Shown piece after piece: positions 32,284 to 42,235 of a stretch of DNA of 64,000 bases. The translations under genes were made by a program, and so were the position numbers. Location: NCBI RefSeq assembly GCF_948472415.1, contig NZ_OX419519.1, forward strand, positions 5,394,001 to 5,458,000, given 5' to 3'. The notes below the pieces were generated by a model. That model ran no database searches, was not told the origin of the DNA, and worked only from the letters and a program-made list of their open reading frames with translations. The stretch comes from Kitasatospora fiedleri (GTDB taxonomy: Bacteria; Actinomycetota; Actinomycetes; Streptomycetales; Streptomycetaceae). Within the stretch, counting starts at the first letter, position 1; each line of letters opens with the position of its first letter.

Positions 32284-35046
32284 GTGACCGACTCAAGGCC
32301 ACCCCACGCAGCACCCCAGTCGCTGCCCCCTGCCACCCCACCGGTCCCCGGTGACGCCCCCGTGCCCCCCGCCCGGCCGGTCGGCCCTCCGACCCCCCGT
32401 CAGGCCACGCCCCCGTACGGCACCGGCATGCCCGGCGCTCCCGCCCCTGGGACGCCCGGAGCCGGCCCGGCGGTTCCCGGCACCCCGGCCTACGGCACCC
32501 CCCTGCACGGCACCCCGGCCTACGGGACGCCCTCGCACGGCGGCGTGCCCCCGCACGGCACACCGCCGCCCGGACCGCCCTCGGGTGCCCCTCACCCGGC
32601 AGCAGCCCACCCCTACGCGGCCCCGGCGGGCACGCCCCCGTACGGCACCCCCGCCGGCGGCGCGCCGTACGGGGGCGGCACCCCGCCGTACGGCACCGTG
32701 ACGCGGCAGGCCCCGGGCCATCCGATGGCCGGACGGGGTGGGCCGGTCCCGCGCGCCGACCAGCCGCCGGTTCCGGGCGGAGCGCCGGTGGGCCGGTCCG
32801 AGCAGGTGGCGGGCGCGCCCGCCGCCGGGGCGGCCCGGCAGCCCGGTCCGGCGGCGCCGCCCAGACCGCAGCCCTCCGCCGCGCACGACGTGCTGTGCGT
32901 CAACGCCCCCGGCATGGCGTCGTCCGGGCCGGACGGCCAGCTGCGGGGCCAGGGGCTGCACGGCTTCTTCCGGCACGGGGTGCGCACCCTGGCCCGGATG
33001 GAGCTGCGGCTGGGCGGCGTGGAGCCGCTCCCGCTCCAGGGCACCCTGACGTCCACGGCGGCGGCCCGGTTCGTCGGCTCGGTCCGGGTACCGGGCGACC
33101 TCGACCCGGACCCGGCACTGACGGTCGAGCGGCTGCGGCACGCCGACGGCGCCGAGACGGTGACGGTCCGCAACACGGGCGCCCGCCCGGCCCGGCTCCC
33201 GCTGGAGATCGCGCTCGGCACCGACCTCGGCCTGCTCACCGACATCGCGGCGGGCCGCCGTTCGGCCGACCTGCCGGGCCAGGTCCAGTCGTCCGGCCTG
33301 CGCTGGGTAGGCCAGGGCCGGGCGGCCACCGTCAGCGCACGGCCCTCGCCGCACGCGGTGCTGGCCGGTGCGGGCGTGCTGCGCTGGGACTTGGAGATCC
33401 AGCCCGGCGCCCGCTGGTCGGTCGACCTCCGGGCCGAGCTGGAGACCCCGTCGACGGGCCGGCCACCGACCGGGCGCGGCCCCGGGGTGCCGCTGCCCTG
33501 GTCCGAGCCCGAGGTCCGGGCCGACGACCGCCGGGCCGCCCGGCTGGTCTCCCGGGCCCTGGATTCGCTGGGCGGCCTGCTGCTCGCCGACGCGGACCGG
33601 CCCACCGACCTCTACACCGCCTCGGGCGCACCCTGGCGCTTCGGCCTCACCGCCGCCGACGCGCTCTGGGCTGCCAGGATGACCCTGCCGCTGGGCACCC
33701 GGCTCGCCGCCGGCACCCTGCGGGCGGTCGCCCGCCGTCAGCACCAGGCGGCCCCGCAGGCCACCACCGCCCCCGCCGCTCCCGTTGCCGTTCCCAACCT
33801 CGCGGCCCGACCGGCCGACTCCGCTCCGGGTGACGGCGGGTCGGCCCCGGAGGGCGGCGCGGCCGGGCCGGTGCCGGGGAGCGCCCCCGGCCCGGTCGGC
33901 GGGCCGAACCCGCCCGGTGGCGAGGCCGGTGCGGCGGCCCAGGCGATGGATGGGGTGATCCCCGGTCCGCTGCGGCACGGCGGCCCCGAGCTGCCGGCCA
34001 GTTGCACCGCGACGGAGGCGACCCTGCTGTTCGTCACGGTGCTGGCGGAAGCCTGGCGCTGGGGCATGCCCCGGGCCGAGGTCGCCGAACTGCTGCCGGC
34101 GGCGGAACGGGCCCTCGGCGCGCTGCGGTCCGCGGTGGTGGAGGGCCCGGACGGCCCGGTCGGGTTCGTCGCCGACTTCGGGCGCCCGGCGGAGGAGCGC
34201 GCCGCGCGCCCCGGCCCGGCCAGGTGCGAGGTCCAGGCGCAGGCCCACCGGGCGGCCCTCCAGGGCGCGGACCTGCTCGACGCCTTCGACCGGCCGGGCG
34301 CGGCCCAGTGGCGTTCCTGGGCAGCCGAGTTGCGGGAACGGTTCCGGGAGCGGTTCTGGATCGACGACCTGTCCGGCGGCCGTCCGGCAGCCGCCCTGCT
34401 GGCACCGGACCGGCCGGTGCCGGCCGTCGCCTCCACCCTGGTCCACCTCTTCGACCTGGGCCTGGCCGCCGAGGGCGAACTGCACGAAGGTCTGCTCGAC
34501 CGCGAGCAGACCAGGCTGCTGGCCCAGCGCCTGGTGACCCCGGAGTTCGACTGCGGCTGGGGCCTGCGCACCCTGAGCGCGAAGTCCCCCCGGTTCAACC
34601 CGCTCGGCCACCGCAGCGGCGCGGTGCGGGTCCAGGAGACCGCGCTCGCGGTGAGCGGGCTGGTGGACGCCGGGTTCGAGCGGGAGGCCGAAATCCTGCT
34701 GGAGGGCCTGCTGGAGGCGTCCGCGCACTTCGAGGGCCGCCTGCCGGAGATGTACGCCGGTGAGCAGAAGGTCGCCGACTGCCCGCCCGTCCCGCACCCG
34801 GCGGCCTGCCGTCCGGCCGCGGTCTCCGCGGCGGCCGCCGTGCACCTGGTCCTCTCGCTGGCGGGCGTCCGGCCCGACGTCCCGTCCGGACGGGTGGCCA
34901 CCCGCCCGGCGAGCACCGCCCCCCTGGGCGCACTGGAACTGACCGGCCTGCGGGTGGCCGGCGAGCCGTTCTCGGTCCGGGTCAGCCGGATCGGCGTCGC
35001 GGTCGTGGAGGAGGCGCCGTCGTTCCTGCAACTCGCCGCCAGCTGA
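32284..35046 (+). CDS. Glycogen-debranching-enzyme-like protein with disordered N-terminus
   Basis: A 920-residue protein starting at GTG 32284. Residues 1-200 are Pro/Gly/Thr-rich with YGTP/HGTP-type repeats (AYGTPLHGTPAYGTPSHGG) and are probably disordered. From SAAHDVLCVNAPGMASSGP onward it resembles the N-terminal domain of bacterial amylo-alpha-1,6-glucosidases (FFRHGVRTLARMELRLGG), followed by an (alpha/alpha)6-barrel-like region with GAPWRFGLTAADALWAARM and GWGLRTLSAKSPRFNPL. A second low-complexity insert lies near residues 480-560. Substrate is probably an alpha-glucan, but the acidic catalytic residues cannot be assigned with confidence. A putative terminator/G-quadruplex follows. 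Confidence 0.82.
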   Translation: MTDSRPPHAAPQSLPPATPPVPGDAPVPPARPVGPPTPRQATPPYGTGMPGAPAPGTPGAGPAVPGTPAYGTPLHGTPAYGTPSHGGVPPHGTPPPGPPSGAPHPAAAHPYAAPAGTPPYGTPAGGAPYGGGTPPYGTVTRQAPGHPMAGRGGPVPRADQPPVPGGAPVGRSEQVAGAPAAGAARQPGPAAPPRPQPSAAHDVLCVNAPGMASSGPDGQLRGQGLHGFFRHGVRTLARMELRLGGVEPLPLQGTLTSTAAARFVGSVRVPGDLDPDPALTVERLRHADGAETVTVRNTGARPARLPLEIALGTDLGLLTDIAAGRRSADLPGQVQSSGLRWVGQGRAATVSARPSPHAVLAGAGVLRWDLEIQPGARWSVDLRAELETPSTGRPPTGRGPGVPLPWSEPEVRADDRRAARLVSRALDSLGGLLLADADRPTDLYTASGAPWRFGLTAADALWAARMTLPLGTRLAAGTLRAVARRQHQAAPQATTAPAAPVAVPNLAARPADSAPGDGGSAPEGGAAGPVPGSAPGPVGGPNPPGGEAGAAAQAMDGVIPGPLRHGGPELPASCTATEATLLFVTVLAEAWRWGMPRAEVAELLPAAERALGALRSAVVEGPDGPVGFVADFGRPAEERAARPGPARCEVQAQAHRAALQGADLLDAFDRPGAAQWRSWAAELRERFRERFWIDDLSGGRPAAALLAPDRPVPAVASTLVHLFDLGLAAEGELHEGLLDREQTRLLAQRLVTPEFDCGWGLRTLSAKSPRFNPLGHRSGAVRVQETALAVSGLVDAGFEREAEILLEGLLEASAHFEGRLPEMYAGEQKVADCPPVPHPAACRPAAVSAAAAVHLVLSLAGVRPDVPSGRVATRPASTAPLGALELTGLRVAGEPFSVRVSRIGVAVVEEAPSFLQLAAS

Positions 35047-35049
35047 GCG

Positions 35050-35100
35050 CCCCGCCCCGCCCCGCCGCGACGGGGTGGGGCGGGGCGGGGCGGGGTGGGG
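35050..35100 (+). terminator. GC hairpin/terminator with six-run G-quadruplex tract
   Basis: CCCCGCCCCGCCCC (35050-35063) can pair perfectly with 35077-35090, just after the stop. The G side contains six GGGG runs separated by single bases (35072-35100), enough for a very stable intramolecular G-quadruplex that would compete with the hairpin. Confidence 0.7.
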
Positions 35101-35133
35101 CGGCGAGAGGGGGAAAGACGCTGTGGTCTGTGA

Positions 35134-35155
35134 TTATCGTCAGAGAGACGACTAA
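35134..35155. promoter_or_regulatory. Probable NrtR-type operator
   Basis: TTATCGTCAGAGAGACGACTAA contains TCGTC-N5-GACGA as a perfect core with TTA/TAA ends (one extra base on the right). It overlaps a TAAGAT -10-like hexamer (35153-35158) in front of a Nudix-type regulator gene, as expected for autoregulation. Confidence 0.6.
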
Positions 35156-35165
35156 GATCGACGCC

Positions 35166-35923
35166 ATGTCGCGTTATGACCCGTCGGCCTTCCCCCGTTC
35201 GCAGTCACGGTTGACCTCGTGGTGCTGACGGTGCGCGACCATGAGCTGTGCGCCCTGCTGGTGAAGCGCGGCGAGGCGCCGTTCAAGGAGTACTGGGCGC
35301 TGCCCGGCGGCTTCGTGCGGCTGGACGAGGGCCTGGCCGAGGCGGCGTCCCGCGAGCTGGCGGAGGAGACCGGGCTGCGGGCGCAGTCGCTGCCGGGCAG
35401 TCTCCCGGGCGGACAGACCCCCGCGGGCGCGCACCTGGAGCAGCTCGCCACCTACGGGCACCCGCAGCGGGACCCGCGGATGCGGGTGGTGAGCGTCGCG
35501 TACCTGGTCCTCGCCCCGGACCTGCCCTCGCCGCGCGCGGGTGGCGACGCCAGCAGCGCCCGGTGGGCGCCGGTGAGCGAACTGCTCGGCGAGGAGCGCA
35601 ACGACGGCGTGCTGCTCGCGTTCGACCACGGCCAGATCCTGACGGACGGGGTGGAGCGGGCCCGCTCCAAGATCGAGTACTCCTCGCTGGCCACCGCCTT
35701 CTGCCCACCGGAGTTCACCGTCGGCGAGCTGCGCCGGGTCTACGAGGCGGTCTGGGGCGTGGTGCTCGACCCGCGCAACTTCCACCGCAAGGTGACCGGC
35801 ACCCCGGGCTTCCTGCTGCCCTCCGGCGGCACCACGACCCGTCAGGGCGGCCGCCCCGCCCAGCTGTTCACCGCCGGCGGTGCCACCGTCCTCAACCCCC
35901 CGATGCTGCGCCCCGAGTCCTGA
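35166..35923 (+). CDS. NrtR-family Nudix-like transcriptional regulator (apparent -1 frameshift near the start)
   Basis: The protein has an N-terminal Nudix-like fold ([17 protein letters not shown] and [11 protein letters not shown]) and a C-terminal winged helix with [15 protein letters not shown] and [10 protein letters not shown], the NrtR architecture; NrtR proteins sense ADP-ribose-type ligands and repress NAD or sugar genes. ATG 35166 encodes [10 protein letters not shown] in one frame, while the expected continuation [14 protein letters not shown] is in another. The switch is at a run of five C (35192-35196) where six would restore a 252-residue protein. If the sequence is right, translation must begin at GTG 35219 and the protein loses its first strand. 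A -10-like TAAGAT eight bases before the ATG suggests a leaderless mRNA. Confidence 0.82.
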
Positions 35924-36193
35924 CCCGCGCTCCCCGGGGCCCCGCGGCAGGGGCAACGACCGACGCGGTACGACCGGTGCCGGTGTCGAAACCGTTGCTG
36001 CCGACGGGTGGTGACGGACCGTGAGGAAAGCGTCAGCCCGGCGGGAGGGCTGTCCCCTGTACGGGTGAGGTCGGCGCTAACACCGCCCACGACCCATCCG
36101 GAATGCCTGGTTTCACCGCTTCCGCGTCCTACTGTGCAGGCTCGGGCCAGGTGGACATCCCCGGTCTGTCGGCGGGCGAGGGAGCGGGCGGCG

Positions 36194-37984
36194 ATGATCC
36201 AGATCACCGGACTGACCAAGGCGTACCGGCGGGGGCGTCCTCCCGCGGTGCTGGACCTGACCTTCGACGCCCGTCCCGGGATGGTCACCGCGCTGCTCGG
36301 GGACGAGGGCGCGGGCAAGTCGACGGCGCTCCGGCTGATGGTGGGGTTGGAGCGCGGCCACGGCCTCACCCTGTTCGACGGCCGGACGTACCGGCGGCTC
36401 CGGCGCCCGGAGCGGGAGATCGGCGTCCTGCTGCCCTCCGGCCGCCCGGAGGCCGGGCACCCGGGGCAGCGGGCCCGGTCCCACCTGCGGATGCTGGCCG
36501 GTGCGATCGGCGTCCCGGCGCGCCGCGCCGACGACCTGCTGGAGCAGACCCGGCTCGCCGCCGTCGCCGGCCACCGGATCGGCACCTTCTCGCCCGGCAT
36601 GCACCGCCGCCTCGCGCTGGCCGCGGCCCTGCTCGGAAACCCCTCGACGCTGCTGCTGGACGCCCCCACCGAGGGCCTGTCCCCGAACGGCGAGGAGTGG
36701 TTCGGGGCCTTCCTGCGCTCCTTCGCGCTCTCGGGCGGCACCGTGCTGACGACCACCCGCTCCCCGGAGCAGGCCGCCGCGCTCGCCGACCGGGTGGTCA
36801 CCCTGGACGCGGGCCGACTGGCCGCCGACCAGCCGGTGGTGGAGTTCCGCCGCACCAGGCTGCACCCCGAAGTCCTGGTCCGGGGACCGCAGATGGCCCG
36901 CCTCGCCGACCTGTTGGTCGCCCAGGGCGGCCAGGTCCGGCGGGACGGCGGCGCCGGTCTCGCGGTGAGCGGCATCGACCGCACCGAGGTCGGCGAACTC
37001 GCCTACCGCAACGGCATCCTGCTGCACGAGCTGGCCGACCGCGTGGTGCGGCGCCCGGTCTCCTACCCCTCCGCCCTGCCGAGCAGTTCGGGCCGCTCCG
37101 GCCAGGTGTCGATCCGGACGGTCCGCCAGGGCGCGGCCCCCGAGGTGAAGGCCCGGCAGGACGCGGGCGGACAGCCGCAGCCCGACCGCACCGGGCAGCC
37201 CGCCGCGGCCGGCTCCGGCGAGCACCGGCCCGCGACCGTCGGCCGCCCCGCCGGGCCGGAGTCCGAGCGCCCGCTCGACCACCGCGGCCTCCAGGCCGGC
37301 CGTTGGGCCGCGGCCGCCCTCGCGCCGAACCCGCCGGCTCGGGGAAAGGGAGCGGGAGCGGCCGAGGGCAAGGGCGGGGGAGAAGGGCGCGGGCCGGGGT
37401 CGGCTCAGGTCCGGGTGCAGGACCACGCCGTGTCCGTGCCCGCGCCGACCGCCCCCGTTCAGGCATCGCCGGCCCCCGGCGTCGACCTGACCAGGCGGAC
37501 GCCCCGCGGCGCCTCCGCGCTCGGCCGGTCGGCGGGGACGCCGGGGCCGGCAGGGACGCCGGGGACGGCGCGGGCGGCGCGGGAGACGGAACGAGCGGTG
37601 GTGGAGCCGGTGGCCGGCCCCGCCGCGATCGACACCGAGCACCTGGCCGCCAACCCGACCGACGCGGAGCTGCTGACTCCCGCCCGGATCAGGGGAGTCA
37701 GCCCCCGTCCCGCCGCCTCCGTCCACCCCTTCCCGGGACGCCCCTGGTCGGCCGACGCCACCGAACTGCGCCCGGCCGGGCGAGGCGAACCGACCGAACC
37801 GACCGAACCGACCGAACCGACCGAACGGACAGAACGGACAGAACGGACAGAACGAGCCGAACGGGTCGAACCTGCCGGGCGGCCGCCGGAGTCGGGGGAG
37901 GTCCGGCCGGGCGGAACGGGTGCGGTGGACCCGCAAGGGGCGGTGCGGCGGAGCGCCGTCGGCGACGAGAACGGGAGTGAGTGA
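36194..37984 (+). CDS. ABC transporter ATP-binding protein with long disordered C-terminus
   Basis: A 596-residue protein; residues 1-300 form a DrrA/CcmA-type ATPase: Walker A GDEGAGKST, a degenerate signature FSPGMHRRLALAAALL (FSPGM for LSGGQ) and Walker B TLLLDAPTEGL. The Q-loop region (IGVLLPSGRPEAG) is atypical. ATG 36194 (MIQITGLTKAYRRG) is the natural start. The C-terminal 260 residues are low complexity and include TEP/TER repeats. The stop overlaps the start of a permease gene (GTGA), so the two should form an exporter; the substrate is unknown. The disordered tail is unusual for this family. Confidence 0.88.
   Translation: MIQITGLTKAYRRGRPPAVLDLTFDARPGMVTALLGDEGAGKSTALRLMVGLERGHGLTLFDGRTYRRLRRPEREIGVLLPSGRPEAGHPGQRARSHLRMLAGAIGVPARRADDLLEQTRLAAVAGHRIGTFSPGMHRRLALAAALLGNPSTLLLDAPTEGLSPNGEEWFGAFLRSFALSGGTVLTTTRSPEQAAALADRVVTLDAGRLAADQPVVEFRRTRLHPEVLVRGPQMARLADLLVAQGGQVRRDGGAGLAVSGIDRTEVGELAYRNGILLHELADRVVRRPVSYPSALPSSSGRSGQVSIRTVRQGAAPEVKARQDAGGQPQPDRTGQPAAAGSGEHRPATVGRPAGPESERPLDHRGLQAGRWAAAALAPNPPARGKGAGAAEGKGGGEGRGPGSAQVRVQDHAVSVPAPTAPVQASPAPGVDLTRRTPRGASALGRSAGTPGPAGTPGTARAARETERAVVEPVAGPAAIDTEHLAANPTDAELLTPARIRGVSPRPAASVHPFPGRPWSADATELRPAGRGEPTEPTEPTEPTERTERTERTERAERVEPAGRPPESGEVRPGGTGAVDPQGAVRRSAVGDENGSE
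37786..37857 (+). repeat. 9-bp in-frame tandem repeat in the ABC ATPase tail
   Basis: Four exact CGAACCGAC copies (37786-37821) are followed by CGAACGGAC, two AGAACGGAC copies and AGAACGAGC. They encode TEP repeats grading into TER repeats. Copy number is likely to vary between strains. Confidence 0.95.
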
Positions 37985-38796
37985 CCGTGCGAGTGGTGGC
38001 GAGTGAGGTGCGTCGGCTGCGCGGGGTGCGCTCCACGTGGGTGGTGGTCGTGGGGGCGCTGCTGGTGAACGCGGCGGTGGCGGCGTTCTCGGCGCACCGG
38101 CTGCCCGCCGGGGAGTTGGCGGTGCCGGACGCGGTGCGGTCGGTCGCGGCGGTGGTGCCGGTCCTGCCGCTGCCGCTGACCGCGCTCGCGGCGGCGGTGC
38201 TCGGCGCGCTGGCCTACGGCAACGAGGCGCGCTGGCCCGGCCTGTCCGCCTCGCGGGTCACCCTGGGGCGCCGACTGGGCGCGCTCCTCGCGAAGTCGCT
38301 GGTGGTGGGCGCGGCAGCGGTCCTGCTGGCGGTGGCCGCCCTCGGGGTGAACGCCCTCGCGGCGCGGCTCGCGCTGCCCGGCGGAGTGGACGCGTCGGAA
38401 GTGCTCGACCTGTCGGGCCTGCCCGCCGGCCCGTTCGCGGCGGGCGGGATCGGCCGCCCGCTGGCGGCGTTCGTGGTGCTGGCGGTGGCGGGCGGCTGGG
38501 CCGGTCTGCTGATCACCTCGCTGGTGCGCAGCGCTGTCGTCGGCGTCCTGCTGACCGGCGCGCTGCCCGCCCTGCTGGAGCCCACCACCGGTCTGCTGCT
38601 GCACCGCACGGGCCGCAACTGGCCGGTCTGGGTGCGGGAGTTGATGCCCTTCCAGTACGGCCTGGACTGGGTCCGCGACGCCGCCGACCGGACCGCCGGC
38701 GCGCTGGACGGCGTGGTGGTCGCCGCGCTGCTGGCCCCGGCCGCCCTGCTGGTGCTGGCAGCGGTGCTGGCCCAACTGCGCCGCCGGAGCCTCTGA
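37981..38796 (+). CDS. ABC-2-like membrane permease subunit
   Basis: A 271-residue protein with about six hydrophobic segments (for example STWVVVVGALLVNAAVAAF and VAAVVPVLPLPLTALAAAV) and a final DGVVVAALLAPAALLVLAAV helix before a basic tail. It has the pattern of ABC-2-type exporter membrane subunits and starts within the stop codon of the ATPase gene, so it is the membrane partner. Family similarity is weak and substrate cannot be predicted. Confidence 0.82.
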   Translation: MTVRVVASEVRRLRGVRSTWVVVVGALLVNAAVAAFSAHRLPAGELAVPDAVRSVAAVVPVLPLPLTALAAAVLGALAYGNEARWPGLSASRVTLGRRLGALLAKSLVVGAAAVLLAVAALGVNALAARLALPGGVDASEVLDLSGLPAGPFAAGGIGRPLAAFVVLAVAGGWAGLLITSLVRSAVVGVLLTGALPALLEPTTGLLLHRTGRNWPVWVRELMPFQYGLDWVRDAADRTAGALDGVVVAALLAPAALLVLAAVLAQLRRRSL

Positions 38797-39054
38797 CCAG
38801 GCACCTGCCGGCCCCCGCACCACGACGAGACGCGCGGAACGTGCGGGGAAAAACCGGGGGAGTGCCGGCGGAAGGAGCCCTGACGGTGTGACAGCCGGGA
38901 CGGAGGTGACGCCTGGGGAAATCCGTACCTGATGACCGGTATGCGCATTTCCGGCTGATAAGAAGTCAATTATCCAGACACGGCCGATCACCCTTTCGTG
39001 TGCTTTTCACGAGAATGCTCAAGGCGACTCCGCCGATCGCCGACAAAGGATGGC

Positions 39055-39927
39055 GTGAGTACCCTTGCGCACCCCACCGTGACCGCCGCTCGCCAGGCCG
39101 AGTCGATCTCCGCCTCCGAGTTGGACCGTTTCCCGTACGCCGACCGCCCGGCTCCGCCCGCCCCCCGCTGGGAGGGCGCGGAGAGCGACCTCTCCCGGAT
39201 CGGTCGGAAGACCACCAGCAGCCGCGGCCGCGGCCTGCACGGCCAGCTGGTCCAGCAGCTCGGCCAGATGATCGTCTCCGGTGACCTGGGCGCCGACCGG
39301 CCGCTGGTGCCGGAGGAGATCGGCCAGCGCTTCGAGGTCTCCCGCACCGTGGTGCGCGAGTCGCTCCGGGTGCTGGAGGCCAAGGGCCTGGTCTCGGCCC
39401 GGCCGAACGTCGGCACCCGGGTCCGCCCGGTGAGCGACTGGAACCTGCTGGACCCCGACATCATCGAGTGGCGCGCCTTCGGCCCGCAGCGCGACGAGCA
39501 GCGCCGCGAGCTGTTCGAGCTGCGCTGGGCGATCGAGCCGCTGGCCGCGCGGCTTGCGGCCGGGCACGGCCGGGAGGACGTCCAGCACCGGCTGGTCGAG
39601 CTGACCGAGATCATGGGCCAGGCCGGGAGCCAGGGCGACCTGGTCAGCTACTCCCGGGCCGACGCCGAACTGCACGGCCTGGTGCTGCAGATGGCCGGGA
39701 ACCGGATGCTGGAGCACCTGTCCGGGATCGTGGCCAACGCGCTCCAGGTCTCCGGCGGCTCCGGCACCACCTGCGAGCGCCCGTCCGATTCGGCGGTCAG
39801 CCTGCACGCCCGGCTGGTCGACGCGCTCGGCACCGGCGACGGCACCGCGGCCGAGGCCGCCGTCCGCGCGCTGCTCACCGTCCACCCGGACATCGAGCAC
39901 GCCGTCCCCGCGCCGCGCGAGCACTGA
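39055..39927 (+). CDS. whiH: Sporulation regulator WhiH-like, GntR/FadR family
   Basis: A 290-residue regulator starting at GTG 39055 after AAAGGA. After a 50-residue N-terminal extension comes a GntR winged helix (GLHGQLVQQLGQMIVSG and RFEVSRTVVRESLRVLEAKG), then an FCD-type helical ligand-binding domain. Its place directly before hrdB matches whiH of Streptomyces, needed for sporulation septation and usually transcribed by sigma-WhiG. GCTGATAA at 38954-38961 resembles the sigma-WhiG -10 (GCCGATAA), but no TAAA -35 is found at the right distance, so this promoter is unproven. The 258 bases upstream otherwise show nothing clear. Confidence 0.88.
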   Translation: MSTLAHPTVTAARQAESISASELDRFPYADRPAPPAPRWEGAESDLSRIGRKTTSSRGRGLHGQLVQQLGQMIVSGDLGADRPLVPEEIGQRFEVSRTVVRESLRVLEAKGLVSARPNVGTRVRPVSDWNLLDPDIIEWRAFGPQRDEQRRELFELRWAIEPLAARLAAGHGREDVQHRLVELTEIMGQAGSQGDLVSYSRADAELHGLVLQMAGNRMLEHLSGIVANALQVSGGSGTTCERPSDSAVSLHARLVDALGTGDGTAAEAAVRALLTVHPDIEHAVPAPREH

Positions 39928-40402
39928 GCGGCCGTCCCCGACCGCCGCTCCGAGCTCCGACCGGATGGCCCTTCTGCTGCCCCACCCGCGCAGCCGAGGG
40001 GCCATCGGCACGGCGGCACGGCGGCGCATCGGCGCGTCGGCACGTCGGAGCCCGGCCGTCCGACCGACCACCCCCGGGCCGGTGCGACGCCGCCCGCCCG
40101 GCCCGGTGCGGCCCCGCCCGCGAGGCCGCTCCGACCCTGCGGATAGGCCGCTCGGGGGCTGCCCGCACCGGCCCTCGGGTGGTGTGACGGGCGCCACGAC
40201 GGGCATGCGTAACACTTGAGGGGCGGCAGCGATGTGTACGGAGCGGAAGCAGCTCCGGAATATCACCACAAGCCAGCTGGCTGTGATGGTCCGCGGCGCT
40301 GCTGCCGTCCTGCAGACCCCGGTCACCGTCCACCCGTCCGAGCCCGAGCAGTCGGGCCGGTCGGCGCGGGTTCGTGTCCACTCATCGTCCGAGAGGTTGT
40401 TC
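39928..40402 (+). other. Long leader/promoter region of hrdB
   Basis: This 475-base gap is expected to hold the hrdB promoters. A 12-bp palindrome, AGCCAGCTGGCT (40271-40282), is flanked by CAC/GTG, and CGGAGC...GCTCCG forms a nearby hairpin. An open frame from ATG 40232 is in phase with the hrdB GTG start and could add a 57-residue extension, but its codon bias is weak. GAGAGG at 40391-40396 is the probable hrdB ribosome-binding site. Confidence 0.5.
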
Positions 40403-42018
<1,616 letters not shown>

Positions 42019-42042
42019 CCCCGGTCGGCCCGAGTCACCTGG

Positions 42043-42075
42043 ACGGGCCCCTCCGCCACAGGCGGAGGGGCCCGT
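42043..42075 (+). terminator. hrdB terminator
   Basis: A perfect 15-bp stem (ACGGGCCCCTCCGCC with its complement) and ACA loop lies 25 bases after the hrdB stop, followed by T. Confidence 0.9.
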
Positions 42076-42235
42076 TCGCGTGTCCGGGGGTCGCCTGATG
42101 GGGTGGTGGACGGTCAGGGTGCGGGCACGGCGGGTGAGGGGGTGACTACGCTGGGCAGGTTGTCGCAGCTCCGCCCGGACCGGCTCGGACCCGTTCGGAG
42201 CGCCTCCCCAGCTCGCCGAACCCCCTGGAGAACCG

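Noticed and set aside
31740-32354. Plus-strand 204-codon frame between the hydrolase and debranching-like genes
   Set aside because: Low third-position bias and no ribosome-binding site; it overlaps the real GTG start at 32284 in another frame.
38954-38961. Sigma-WhiG promoter of whiH
   Set aside because: GCTGATAA resembles the -10, but no TAAA-like -35 lies at 14-16 bases, so it is not listed as a feature.
40232-40402. N-terminal extension of HrdB from ATG 40232
   Set aside because: In frame with GTG 40403, but codon bias is weak and the conserved HrdB start with its own ribosome-binding site is downstream.
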